Positions 54,404-62,687 of a stretch of 64,000 nt of DNA are shown here, in pieces (the first letter of the stretch is position 1; each line of letters begins with the position of its first letter). Made by a program: the position numbers and the translations under genes. The notes under the pieces were generated by a model. It had not been told where the DNA came from. It made no database searches and was given only the letters and a program-made list of their open reading frames with translations. The DNA lies in IMG/VR virus record IMGVR_UViG_3300046009_010174, positions 1-64,000 of that record, one strand, 5' to 3'. The DNA comes from a virus.

Positions 54404-54406
54404 GAT

Positions 54407-55384
54407 TTATTGATTGTTTTGAACAATCTTTTTCATTATTTCGATGTATTTTATTGTTGAACTATTTTTCTCCACGTAATCAAAAAAATTAATGTTGGTT
54501 TTCAATTTATCTAAAGGACTTACATTAATAAATTCACCTTTATAAAATTTTGAAGATTTCAAGTCATCGGTAACACCTGCCATATGTAGTATTGAATGTT
54601 GATTATAAATCTCCATTGAATCTGTTGCCCACGAAAAACTTAATTCATCTGATATTTTAGTTTCATAATTATGTAACCATAAATTCCACAATAAAGACCA
54701 CATTTCTGCTGTCCAAAATTGTATTTCACCAGGACTTATCGGAAATCTTTTTTGGTAACTCAACATTTGGTCATAAAGTGGTGTACAATCTTCATAAATT
54801 TTTTTCCATAGTTCTTTTGTCGTGTTTTTCAACAAATACTGACCACCACCTGAGTTAAGTTGGTTTTCTTTTATAGTATTAACATCAATTCCTATAATAT
54901 CACTCATTTCTCTCAAAAGTTGACCTTTTTGTGAGTTTGGATGTCTTCCTTCATATCTTTTACAACAATCCATAATGTAGTTGTAACCAATATAACCGAT
55001 TGTATCTGATAAATAATTTATTTCATCTTTGAGTAATGAATTGAAATCAGGTAATTTTCTGAATACAATATCAGCATCGTGTAAAAAAATATTTCTACTT
55101 AAAATCGGAAACTCCTCAATTAATTTGTAAACTAAAAATGGTTTTATGTTAGGTATATAATGTTTTTGTTTTCTATCATCTAAATAATGATGAACATTAA
55201 TTCCTAAATCTTTTAAATTTAAGGATTCATCACTAGGTTTGGTATTACCATAAACCATTGCAAATACAACGTGTATTTGATTTGGATTGATTCCCATCTC
55301 AATAAAGTTGTGAACATAAACTCTTACTTGCCAATGAAAGTAAGGAACATCTGGTTGTGCTGATACAAAAATTAAATCCTCCAT
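54407..55384 (-). CDS. Glycosyltransferase-like protein (GT-A type), 325 aa
   Basis: The N-terminus is a Rossmann-like strand (EDLIFVSAQPDVPYFHWQVR). The HDADIVF motif near residue 100 resembles the metal-binding DxD of GT-A glycosyltransferases. Other features fit sugar transferases: GGGQYLLKNTTKELW and SPGEIQFWTAEMW. It lies within the fibre cluster, so it may glycosylate fibre or other virion proteins, or alter host glycans. The donor and acceptor cannot be deduced. Confidence 0.65.
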   Translation of the reverse strand: MEDLIFVSAQPDVPYFHWQVRVYVHNFIEMGINPNQIHVVFAMVYGNTKPSDESLNLKDLGINVHHYLDDRKQKHYIPNIKPFLVYKLIEEFPILSRNIFLHDADIVFRKLPDFNSLLKDEINYLSDTIGYIGYNYIMDCCKRYEGRHPNSQKGQLLREMSDIIGIDVNTIKENQLNSGGGQYLLKNTTKELWKKIYEDCTPLYDQMLSYQKRFPISPGEIQFWTAEMWSLLWNLWLHNYETKISDELSFSWATDSMEIYNQHSILHMAGVTDDLKSSKFYKGEFINVSPLDKLKTNINFFDYVEKNSSTIKYIEIMKKIVQNNQ

Positions 55385-55413
55385 AATACAAAATTATAGA
55401 GGATTATTTGACT

Positions 55414-56628
55414 TTATAAATAATATAAAACATCCGCAGCCCCAATAAAAGTAGCATTTGCACCTAATGGTGTTATACATAACCACATTTCATCTAAAGT
55501 ACCATTAACATTTGAACCAACTCTTATTTGATTGTCATCTAATTTAGTGGTCGTTAAAGCAGATGTACCAGCCTGACCAATTAATGATGTCATTACGTGT
55601 CCTGGTGTTGTTATTGTTGGAGTTCCATCACTTAAAGAATATTGAAAAGGTGAGTTAGGTATATCAGTCCAACTTGGCGTTGAAGATAATGTTGGATTGA
55701 ATTCTATAGTCAACAAGTAATTATCGTTTGAAGTGTTTAAGATACTGATTGTGTCAAACTGAGATGTTACACCAATGTAATTTTCTTTTAATCTATAGCC
55801 AATATATGGGTATTTTGTACCTGAGGTGGCCATCGTAGTTGTTGCGGTATGTGGAATTGAAACCGTAGAATACAAACCATTCAATGCACCTTCTGTAGAT
55901 ACTTGAGAACAAATCATATCAAAATAACCTGAACCAACACCAACTTGTCTTATTTCATATCTAATTGGTTGATTCGGTGAAGACATATATACTGTTGGAA
56001 TATTGTTAGCAGCAGTATAATCAATAAAATATATTGTTTGACCTGATAAAACCATACCAAATCTCACTCTACCTACACCTAACCATTGATAATCTACAGT
56101 CATTAGATTTGTTTCAGCCCAATCAAAATTATTTGGGTCGAATTCGGTTGAGTTCCAAGTTGTTGAGTCAGCACTAAAAGTACAAGAACCACTTAAGAAT
56201 ATATTAAATGTTATTGCACTAGTAACACCATTACTTTCCAAAAAGTAACCATCAAATACTGAATTATATGGTGACCCTGTTGTTGATTGAAAACACCCAA
56301 CTCTTTTAATAACATTGGATTCAATTTGAAAATTACTAAAACTTCCCTCAAACAACTGACTTTTACCTGGTTGGTAAATTGGATGTGTTTTAGTTTTACG
56401 AATAACTAAATCATTGTTAGCTGATGTTGACATTCTAACTCTTGCGTATTGTTGACTAAATACGGATGTTGCAGTACCAGCAGTTACCTCACTAACCTGA
56501 AGTGGATTTTTATCAAATGTATGTTTAATATCCAAAAGATTTTGGACTGCGGCAGTCCTTAATCTACCGAAAGCGTCTAAGTTAGGTCCATCTGAATATT
56601 TTATTGAGTTATTAAAAATGTATGCCAT
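55414..56628 (-). CDS. Tail fibre/structural protein, 404 aa
   Basis: Begins IFNNSIKYSDGPNLDAFGRL; a DAFGRLRTA-type segment recurs near the N-terminus of many phage fibre proteins. The remainder is beta-rich, Ser/Thr/Asn/Gly-rich, with few Lys and no catalytic motif (YFLESNGVTSAITFNIFLSG, RYEIRQVGVGSGYFDMICSQ). It starts 1 nt after the stop of the 271-aa gene. Receptor-binding or virion decoration is the likely role. Confidence 0.7.
   Translation of the reverse strand: MAYIFNNSIKYSDGPNLDAFGRLRTAAVQNLLDIKHTFDKNPLQVSEVTAGTATSVFSQQYARVRMSTSANNDLVIRKTKTHPIYQPGKSQLFEGSFSNFQIESNVIKRVGCFQSTTGSPYNSVFDGYFLESNGVTSAITFNIFLSGSCTFSADSTTWNSTEFDPNNFDWAETNLMTVDYQWLGVGRVRFGMVLSGQTIYFIDYTAANNIPTVYMSSPNQPIRYEIRQVGVGSGYFDMICSQVSTEGALNGLYSTVSIPHTATTTMATSGTKYPYIGYRLKENYIGVTSQFDTISILNTSNDNYLLTIEFNPTLSSTPSWTDIPNSPFQYSLSDGTPTITTPGHVMTSLIGQAGTSALTTTKLDDNQIRVGSNVNGTLDEMWLCITPLGANATFIGAADVLYYL
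55415..55422 (-). promoter_or_regulatory. Late-promoter-like box, minus strand (TATTTATA)
   Basis: TATTTATA, read on the minus strand, lies 30 nt before the glycosyltransferase-like start. It overlaps the stop codon of the 404-aa gene. Confidence 0.5.
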
Positions 56629-56629
56629 A

Positions 56630-57445
56630 TTATATTATCCACCAATTATTATTTCTTGCCACAAATGAAAGTGACATATAGTTTATGTTCATATCAACGT
56701 AAGCGTTCCCATCAATTGTACCCGAAGATGGTGTTATTCTTATTCTATAAGTACTTGCATAACCACCTTCGTCTTTGATTGTTAATTTATATCCTTGAAT
56801 ACCTGAGGGTGAAAATAAAGTGACATCAACATTACCTGAGTAACTTATTCCATTATAACTATAACCTGTAACTAATGTAATAGCTGAAGTTGATATACCA
56901 GTTGTTGATTCGGTGGAAGTACCTACACCTATAACATTAAAAGTACCACCAGTATTATTTACAAGTGTCAATGTTCCCGCCGAAAATGTACCACCAGTAA
57001 CCCTTATGTCCGTTGGTAAATTTTGATATGTCGTTGCTGATATTGTTCCACTACTAGTTGTTCCCGTGACTGATAAATTTCCATTAATTGTTAAACCAGT
57101 CATAGTATTAACATTTACAGAAAATGAACTTCCATCACTTTCAGATAAAGTAAATGTATTATTATTGTAAGTAAAAGCGGTAACACTTGTGTCTGTAAAT
57201 CCTGTAACAAATCCTGAAACTGAAAAAGTACCACCAGAACTATTAGTAAATGTTATTACACCTGTTGAGGAATTATAAGTACCACCTGTAATGTATACCG
57301 ATTGTACTAAATTAGTTACTTGTTGGATTGTTGCTTTATATGATGAACCTGCAGGATTTTGCGATGTATCACTGGTATTAACAATATGTATTAAATCAGT
57401 GAATGTTACTCCTGTTGCTAAAGTTCTATCGGTAAGAAATGCCAT
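56630..57445 (-). CDS. Tail fibre-like beta-repeat protein, 271 aa
   Basis: The N-terminus (LTDRTLATGVTFTDLIHIVN) resembles fibre attachment segments. The body consists of repeated short beta units with Gly/Thr turns (YITGGTYNSSTGVITFTNSS, RVTGGTFSAGTLTLVNNTGG), consistent with a triple-beta-helix-like shaft. The end is beta-rich with a terminal NNNWWII. A late-promoter-like box lies about 12 nt upstream. Confidence 0.72.
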   Translation of the reverse strand: MAFLTDRTLATGVTFTDLIHIVNTSDTSQNPAGSSYKATIQQVTNLVQSVYITGGTYNSSTGVITFTNSSGGTFSVSGFVTGFTDTSVTAFTYNNNTFTLSESDGSSFSVNVNTMTGLTINGNLSVTGTTSSGTISATTYQNLPTDIRVTGGTFSAGTLTLVNNTGGTFNVIGVGTSTESTTGISTSAITLVTGYSYNGISYSGNVDVTLFSPSGIQGYKLTIKDEGGYASTYRIRITPSSGTIDGNAYVDMNINYMSLSFVARNNNWWII

Positions 57446-57457
57446 TTTATTTTTTTA

Positions 57458-57465
57458 TATAAATA
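57458..57465 (-). promoter_or_regulatory. Late-promoter-like box, minus strand (TATTTATA)
   Basis: TATTTATA, read on the minus strand, lies about 12 nt before the start at 57445. The box ends just before the stop codon of the next upstream gene (57467). Confidence 0.55.
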
Positions 57466-57466
57466 G

Positions 57467-57766
57467 TTAGGACATAAAGAAATATGGAACACCATCCATA
57501 AAAAAGAAATCTTGTAAATCCATAAAGTCCTTATTATCATCACTACAATATAAAACTTTGAATTTCTCACAACCATCACTTGTAATTACCTTAATACCCA
57601 AAGCTGGTGCAGTTTTGAATTGTTGTGGAAGTGCAAATAAATTATTTAAAGGTACGTTTGTATCAATGTACGCAACCAAAACACATTGAAGGCCATATAC
57701 ATCACAAATATAAACTGTATAGGGAAAATTAAGACCAAAAATGGATGAAAATTCTAAAGTAGTCAT
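57467..57766 (-). CDS. Small hypothetical tail-cluster protein, 99 aa
   Basis: Not recognised. The pattern FPYTVYICDVYGLQCVLVAY, followed by KVITSDGCEKFKV, resembles the 71-aa protein at 59774-59989 (TPFDIYLCDDPLTTCVYVST, KVVDDNNCEII). Cys pairs and beta strands suggest a small beta-sandwich module. It may be a fibre cap or attachment piece. Confidence 0.65.
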   Translation of the reverse strand: MTTLEFSSIFGLNFPYTVYICDVYGLQCVLVAYIDTNVPLNNLFALPQQFKTAPALGIKVITSDGCEKFKVLYCSDDNKDFMDLQDFFFMDGVPYFFMS

Positions 57767-57782
57767 TTGAATAGTTACTTTA

Positions 57783-57790
57783 GATAAATA
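57783..57790 (-). promoter_or_regulatory. Late-promoter-like box, minus strand (TATTTATC)
   Basis: TATTTATC, read on the minus strand, lies 16 nt before the ATG ending at 57766. Confidence 0.4.
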
Positions 57791-57806
57791 CTACATTTTA
57801 TATAAA

Positions 57807-59768
57807 CTAAAATCCACCATCAATCAAAGTACCTCCTTTACCTGTATCACCAATAGTTGAAATACAAATAGTACAATTTTCGAAGAAACTTACACCTGAA
57901 GTTGGAAAACTGTTTCCTGACAAATAAGTTGAAGTTGAACCCAAAGGTAACGTTGGATATGTGGTTGAATAAGAAATAAATTTCCAACATTGTCCATTGT
58001 ATGGTGAACTTGATAAACTGAATACTTGATTTGGAGTATATGTCGGACCTGGTAAAGTTTGTATTACATATTGAGTTGGGTCAGAACATCTCTGATACAA
58101 ATAATAACCAACTGCTTGTGAAGACGTTGGAGTAGGTGTTAATGTTGGAGTGATGGATGGGGTTGGTGTAATTGTAGGGGTTGGGGTTATATCAGGAGTA
58201 CAAACACTATCACAACTTGACAAACCAGTGATACTTCCCAAAGGACCATCAACCAAATCTATTTGGTCAACACCGATTACGTCTAATTCTATACCTAAGA
58301 ACACAACACACTTTGAAACACCATTTATATTTGCCTTGAATATATCTGATTGTGTTAAAGTACCACCTGATGGTAATATTATTGGATTTACAGCATAATA
58401 TAAACTACCATTTGAACAATCAACGAACTTCTTACTCGAAGGACATTCTAATATTCCAATTACTGGATTAAAGGTAACTGTTCCTGAGATATTACAAGGT
58501 CTTGTCACTTCAGGTGTCATTGTAGGTGTTACACTTATTGTTGGTGTTGGAGTTGGTGTATAACCAGTAATTGTTGCATCCAATGCTCTACCACCACAAG
58601 GGTCACTTGGTGTTGGTGTTGGAGTTATTGTTGGTGTTAAAGAGATTGTAGGTGTTACACTCGGAGTAGGAGTAACTTCACAATCAAAAACCGCAGTGAA
58701 ATCTAAAACTGAACAATTTACAGTTGGTGTTGGTGTTGGTGTTGGACATGCTCCACTGAAAACATAATCATCACATAAATCGGGACAACTTGAGTTACAA
58801 GGATATGGTCCTTCAAGTAAACAAGAGCCACCCAACGTAGTCGATAAACACCAAGTACCTCCAGTTGTAAAATATATAAAGTCACCATTCGTTGTTCCAG
58901 ACCAATATGTTTCACTATTATATGTACCAGCAGACAAGTAGGTGTCATCATAACCTAAACCTGTGTCACTTATACAATATATGGGTGGACAACCCAAACA
59001 AGAAATTAATTCACTAAAAAGATTAATTGAAGAACCTGTTAAATCCGATAAACAATTTAAAGCATTATCAATAGTTGTTGTAGTAAATGATGGACAATAA
59101 CTTGTTGTTAATGAACCAGCACCCCTTGGAACTGATGTGGTTAAATTTTCTATTTCCCAATCATTAGTGTCCCAATACATTACCATAAAGTCACCATTGA
59201 TATTTGTAAACGTATAATATTGTCTGCCATTTATAATACCATCATTGTATAATCCTCTATAATAATAACCACCTGAATATTCGATTCCAAGTAATAGACA
59301 ACATTCATCTATATTACATTGATATGTATTTGTACAATCAACACAATCTGTAAAAATAACTGGAATTGCAAAATCCATTTGTAATGCTGTCACATATGGA
59401 TATGATGCTGCGTCACCATCGTCTGTAATGTTATGACATCCATAACTAACGTTAGTACTATTAGTAAAAGCTGCAAAGTAGACATAATATGACGCACCTG
59501 AAAAACCTGATAACGAATTAGGAATTTCGACAGAAAATGAATCAACAGAACAACATGCAGAAAAATCGTAGGTTAAATCTAAAGTACCTTGTAATTGTAC
59601 ATCCAAACCCACATAAGTTGAACCAGTAACGGATTCATCAGCTGAAATATAAAATGTTTGACTTGGTGGTATATTAATTATAATATTACTACCTTGAGAA
59701 TCTATGAATGTGAATCCACTATATAATGTAGAACCTGTGTTTGCAACAAAAAAGCCGTAATTAGCCAT
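57807..59768 (-). CDS. Modular fibre protein with Pro-Thr linkers, 653 aa
   Basis: The N-terminus (NYGFFVANTGSTLYSGFTFI) begins a beta domain with Cys pairs (CCSVDSFSVEIPNSLSG). Cys-rich modules follow (TNTYQCNIDECCLLLG, SCLLEGPYPCNSSCPDLC). Long PT repeats link domains in three places (PTPTPTVNCS, TPTITPTPTPSDPCGG, TPTPTITPTPSITPTLTPTP). The DNA of these linkers is repetitive. It is a likely elongated virion adhesin. It starts 5 nt after the 71-aa protein's stop. Confidence 0.68.
   Translation of the reverse strand: MANYGFFVANTGSTLYSGFTFIDSQGSNIIINIPPSQTFYISADESVTGSTYVGLDVQLQGTLDLTYDFSACCSVDSFSVEIPNSLSGFSGASYYVYFAAFTNSTNVSYGCHNITDDGDAASYPYVTALQMDFAIPVIFTDCVDCTNTYQCNIDECCLLLGIEYSGGYYYRGLYNDGIINGRQYYTFTNINGDFMVMYWDTNDWEIENLTTSVPRGAGSLTTSYCPSFTTTTIDNALNCLSDLTGSSINLFSELISCLGCPPIYCISDTGLGYDDTYLSAGTYNSETYWSGTTNGDFIYFTTGGTWCLSTTLGGSCLLEGPYPCNSSCPDLCDDYVFSGACPTPTPTPTVNCSVLDFTAVFDCEVTPTPSVTPTISLTPTITPTPTPSDPCGGRALDATITGYTPTPTPTISVTPTMTPEVTRPCNISGTVTFNPVIGILECPSSKKFVDCSNGSLYYAVNPIILPSGGTLTQSDIFKANINGVSKCVVFLGIELDVIGVDQIDLVDGPLGSITGLSSCDSVCTPDITPTPTITPTPSITPTLTPTPTSSQAVGYYLYQRCSDPTQYVIQTLPGPTYTPNQVFSLSSSPYNGQCWKFISYSTTYPTLPLGSTSTYLSGNSFPTSGVSFFENCTICISTIGDTGKGGTLIDGGF
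58120..58745 (-). repeat. Pro-Thr coding repeats in fibre gene
   Basis: Short degenerate repeats of the GTTGGTGTT type, read on the plus strand, occur at about 58125-58195, 58515-58560, 58610-58680 and 58720-58745. They encode PT-rich linkers; unique domains separate them. Confidence 0.7.
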
Positions 59769-59773
59769 TATTA

Positions 59774-59989
59774 TTATACTACTAAATTGGAGATTATTTC
59801 ACAATTATTATCGTCAACAACCTTAAGATTATATGATAATTGACCATCCAAAATGAATGGGACATCAAAAGAATATGTTCCACCAGTTATGGTTGAAACA
59901 TATACACAAGTTGTAAGGGGGTCATCACATAAATAAATGTCGAAGGGTGTAGCCCCAGTTACTCCATTTATTGTTATCGTTGTTGGCAT
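59774..59989 (-). CDS. Small beta protein, 71 aa
   Basis: Begins PTTITINGVTGATPFDIYLC and continues CVYVSTITGGTYSFDVPFIL, with two Cys near DDPLTTC and one near the end (DDNNCEII). It seems to share a pattern with the 99-aa protein at 57467-57766. It is the first gene of the minus-strand cluster, preceded by a late-promoter-like box, and divergent from the primase. Function unknown. Confidence 0.68.
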   Translation of the reverse strand: MPTTITINGVTGATPFDIYLCDDPLTTCVYVSTITGGTYSFDVPFILDGQLSYNLKVVDDNNCEIISNLVV

Positions 59990-60006
59990 TTGACAAAATT
60001 GTTTTT

Positions 60007-60014
60007 TATAAATA
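60007..60014 (-). promoter_or_regulatory. Late-promoter-like box in divergent intergenic region
   Basis: TATTTATA, read on the minus strand, lies 17 nt before the 71-aa gene. On the plus strand the same bases read TATAAATA, the T4 late box, 28 nt before the primase ATG. Confidence 0.5.
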
Positions 60015-60042
60015 TATTAGGTAGTAAAACTTTGTGAATATT

Positions 60043-60945
60043 ATGGCTGACGACAATGAAATAATAGTAGATTTACTCAATGACATATTTGGAAAGGAAA
60101 AACAACATTACGAGTCCAAATGTCAAGTTTCATACAATTGCCCTAATTGTGATGAAGGTAAAAATAAGGGTAATTTGGAGATTAATTATTTCAAACATCT
60201 ATTTCATTGTTGGAGTTGTGGTGATACGGACAATATGCACGGGTCACTTGGAAAGTTAATAAAAAAATATGGTAAAAAGTCACATTATAAAACATATTCC
60301 ATATTAGCTCCAGAAGAAAACAAACCATTACAAAGAAAGAAAGTTGAAAAACTAAAATTACCTGAACACTTCAAGAAGTTCAACGAAGTTTCAAGTATCT
60401 ATCCTGTAAGGAGACAAGCCTACAACTATCTAATGAATAGAGGTATTACTGATGAAATTATTGAAAGATATGGTATTGGATTTTGTGATAATGGTAGTCA
60501 CGCAGGTAGAATTATAATACCATCATATGATAATAAAAATGAATTAAATTATTATATTGCGAGAAGTTGGGATTTACATACAAAAGCTAAATATAAGAAT
60601 CCTGAATCGGAAAAAGATAAAATCATATTCTTTGAGAGTTTGATAGATTGGGAAAAAGATATTACCTTGGTTGAGGGAGTATTTGATTCTATCTTTATAC
60701 CAAATAGTATACCAATGTTGGGGAAACATATGAGTTCGTTATTATTTAATATCTTGTACGAGAAAGCCAAAAGAAATATAACAATTGCATTGGATGGTGA
60801 TGCCTATGATAATGCGGTAAGTTTATACCACGAGTTAAATGGTGGTGAATTATATGGAAGAATAAAGATTGTAAAATTACCACTTGATAAGGACATCGCT
60901 GATTTGAGGGGAAACATAAATGAATATTACATAACAATAAGATGA
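60043..60945 (+). CDS. dnaG: DNA primase, DnaG-like (Toprim, zinc-binding)
   Basis: A 300-aa protein; ATG 60043 is preferred over GTG 60034. The zinc domain uses C33, C36 (YNCPNCDEG), C56 and C59 (LFHCWSCGD). The primase core follows: YGIGFCDNGSHAGRIIIP and the Toprim residues VEGVFD, IALDGDAY and LPLDKDIADL. It makes RNA primers for lagging-strand synthesis with the DnaB-like helicase (25493). It is somewhat shorter than T4 gp61 (342 aa). Its stop overlaps the next start (ATGA). Confidence 0.9.
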   Translation: MADDNEIIVDLLNDIFGKEKQHYESKCQVSYNCPNCDEGKNKGNLEINYFKHLFHCWSCGDTDNMHGSLGKLIKKYGKKSHYKTYSILAPEENKPLQRKKVEKLKLPEHFKKFNEVSSIYPVRRQAYNYLMNRGITDEIIERYGIGFCDNGSHAGRIIIPSYDNKNELNYYIARSWDLHTKAKYKNPESEKDKIIFFESLIDWEKDITLVEGVFDSIFIPNSIPMLGKHMSSLLFNILYEKAKRNITIALDGDAYDNAVSLYHELNGGELYGRIKIVKLPLDKDIADLRGNINEYYITIR

Positions 60946-61787
60946 CAGATTTATATAAAGTAAGAGATGAGATATTGGAAATAGTGGGGAATAGACAAAA
61001 AGAACTACAACTTACATTTGAGGAAGAAGCTCATAAATATACAATGTTGGATATCAATGGAAAACTGAAAGATGATTGGTATTCCGTATCAAAGATTATT
61101 AAAAAATATTACGATGAGTTTCCAGCTGAAGAAATTGCATTAAAAAAGGCCAAAGGTGATGTTGAAGAACAACAAAAATTATTAAAAGAATGGGCTGATG
61201 CTGGTACATATTCTACTAACTTGGGGAGTAGAACCCACTATTTGTTGGAACAAAAATCATTGGAAATGTTTGATATCGAAAAAGAAGTTAGACAACCCAT
61301 ATTTGATTGTGATTTTGAACAAATATTGAAGAGTGATAGAATGGTTAGTGCTGGTGGTAATTATTTGGAATTAATGAAAGAAAGAGGTGCGGTTTTACTA
61401 GATACTGAAATGGTATTAGGTGATAACGAATTACAATATGTTGGACAACCCGACCAAATGTGGTTAATTGAAAATAAAGAAAAAAACCAAATAGGTATTT
61501 TCTGTGGTGATTATAAAACTAACAAACCAAAAAACTTTGAATCTAATCAATTTACCAAACCAATGAAGTATCCCTTCAATAAGTTACCAAACAATGCTTT
61601 GGGACACTACTATATCCAACTTCCACTATATTTAAGATTATTATTTAAAATGTTGAAAGGAAGTAAGTATGAAAATATTGGACTATTTGGGGCAATTATA
61701 GTATTATTGAAAGACGATGGGACATTTGAAGAATTTAGAATACCAACATCGGTTATTAATCAGGTAATGAATTTGAAAATCTTTTAA
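60942..61787 (+). CDS. PD-(D/E)XK nuclease, RecB/Cas4-like, 281 aa
   Basis: The motif core is LQYVGQPDQMWL (catalytic Asp near residue 169) followed after a beta turn by IGIFCGDYKTNKP (D.K, near 188), the hallmark of RecB-type PD-(D/E)XK nucleases. Upstream, YSVSKIIKKYYDEFPAEEIA and GSRTHYLLEQ give the helical Glu/His part; downstream, HYYIQLPLYLRLL matches the Q-containing helix (motif QxxxY). It overlaps the primase by 4 nt, implying a role in replication or recombination, perhaps end processing. Confidence 0.83.
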   Translation: MTDLYKVRDEILEIVGNRQKELQLTFEEEAHKYTMLDINGKLKDDWYSVSKIIKKYYDEFPAEEIALKKAKGDVEEQQKLLKEWADAGTYSTNLGSRTHYLLEQKSLEMFDIEKEVRQPIFDCDFEQILKSDRMVSAGGNYLELMKERGAVLLDTEMVLGDNELQYVGQPDQMWLIENKEKNQIGIFCGDYKTNKPKNFESNQFTKPMKYPFNKLPNNALGHYYIQLPLYLRLLFKMLKGSKYENIGLFGAIIVLLKDDGTFEEFRIPTSVINQVMNLKIF

Positions 61788-61793
61788 AACAAA

Positions 61794-61979
61794 ATGGAAT
61801 TGGAAAACGAAGTATTAATTGAAAGGGAGAAGGAATATCTCGATGACTTGAAAATGGTGCTCAAAAAATTAAAAAAGAAATACACATTTATTTATAATGG
61901 TGTGAAGTTTGTCTCTGATAGGGAAATTATAGGTGTTGAACCTGAGACATATAAATTAATTTACAAAAACAACAATTAA
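61794..61979 (+). CDS. Small hypothetical protein, 61 aa
   Basis: Not recognised. Charged helix (NEVLIEREKEYLDDLKMVLK) followed by a short beta segment (FIYNGVKFVSDREIIGVE). It sits 6 nt after the nuclease and 3 nt before the next gene, in the primase operon. Confidence 0.65.
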   Translation: MELENEVLIEREKEYLDDLKMVLKKLKKKYTFIYNGVKFVSDREIIGVEPETYKLIYKNNN

Positions 61980-61982
61980 AAA

Positions 61983-62255
61983 ATGGAAAACCAAAAATTA
62001 GAATCAGTTGAAGTTTCAGTTTATGAATCTTTTACAACTTACCTTAGAAAAAAACCATTGGTTATTAACATTACAGATTATCCTGAATTGGATGGTATGG
62101 ATGAAGACCAAATCCAAGCTTATATTTTGGAAAATGGTTGGGATATGAAACCTATGGATGGTAATGTTTATGAAAGTTTGATGGAAGAACTTAATAACCA
62201 AGATACCGAATGGGATAAAATTGATAATGAAGATTTTAATATAATTGTAGAATAA
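61983..62255 (+). CDS. Small acidic hypothetical protein, 90 aa
   Basis: Not recognised. Highly acidic (DYPELDGMDEDQIQAYILEN, EELNNQDTEWDKIDNEDFNI), no Cys. It lies in a run of small genes between the nuclease and gp47; the acidity suggests a protein-binding or inhibitor-like role, but this is speculative. Confidence 0.7.
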   Translation: MENQKLESVEVSVYESFTTYLRKKPLVINITDYPELDGMDEDQIQAYILENGWDMKPMDGNVYESLMEELNNQDTEWDKIDNEDFNIIVE

Positions 62256-62256
62256 T

Positions 62257-62487
62257 ATGGATAACCTAATTAATACAGAACAAAACCTACCAAAAATTGA
62301 CCTTAAAGAACAACCAACTATTACCTGTGAGGAGTGTGGGTCAAAATACTTTAAAGAAGTAGTTCTAATCAAAAAAGTTTCTAAAATGTTAACAGGTAGT
62401 TTTGAAGATACCTTAGTACCATTCCCAACTTATCGTTGTGATGATTGTGGACACGTTAATCCCGACTTCGAATTATTTGATAAATGA
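62257..62487 (+). CDS. Zinc-ribbon protein, 76 aa
   Basis: Two CxxC pairs, C24/C27 (ITCEECGSKYF) and C61/C64 (YRCDDCGHVN), are separated by a beta-like stretch, a zinc ribbon. It starts one base after the previous stop. Small zinc ribbons in phages can act in transcription or replication complexes, but the target here is unknown. Overlaps the next gene by 4 nt. Confidence 0.75.
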   Translation: MDNLINTEQNLPKIDLKEQPTITCEECGSKYFKEVVLIKKVSKMLTGSFEDTLVPFPTYRCDDCGHVNPDFELFDK

Positions 62488-62687
62488 TAGATAACAAGAT
62501 ATTATTGGAAACTTATATGATTGGTTTCTCTGACGAGTTGAAAGGTGAAACAAGGGAATTCAAAGACCCAATGTTAATAAGAGCATATGAGTTGGGAAAA
62601 GTTGATGCCTTTGTTGGTGATGATGTTATGTCCGTTAATTACCAATCTGACGAACATTTATTAAAACGAATTAAAAATTATGATTAA
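62484..62687 (+). CDS. Small hypothetical protein, 67 aa
   Basis: Not recognised. Helical and acidic (LLETYMIGFSDELKGETREF, LIRAYELGKVDAFVGDDVMS). The ELGKVDAFVGD-type segment resembles a small helical repeat. Overlaps the zinc ribbon gene by 4 nt and gp47 by 8 nt. Confidence 0.7.
   Translation: MIDNKILLETYMIGFSDELKGETREFKDPMLIRAYELGKVDAFVGDDVMSVNYQSDEHLLKRIKNYD

Noticed and set aside
50755-58745. Repeated DNA in fibre genes as a CRISPR array
   Set aside because: Units are short, degenerate, contiguous and in frame, encoding Thr or Pro-Thr linkers; there are no fixed-length spacers or cas genes.
46233-59989. Diversity-generating retroelement for the fibre cluster
   Set aside because: No reverse transcriptase (YxDD) or template/variable repeat pair was seen anywhere in the window.
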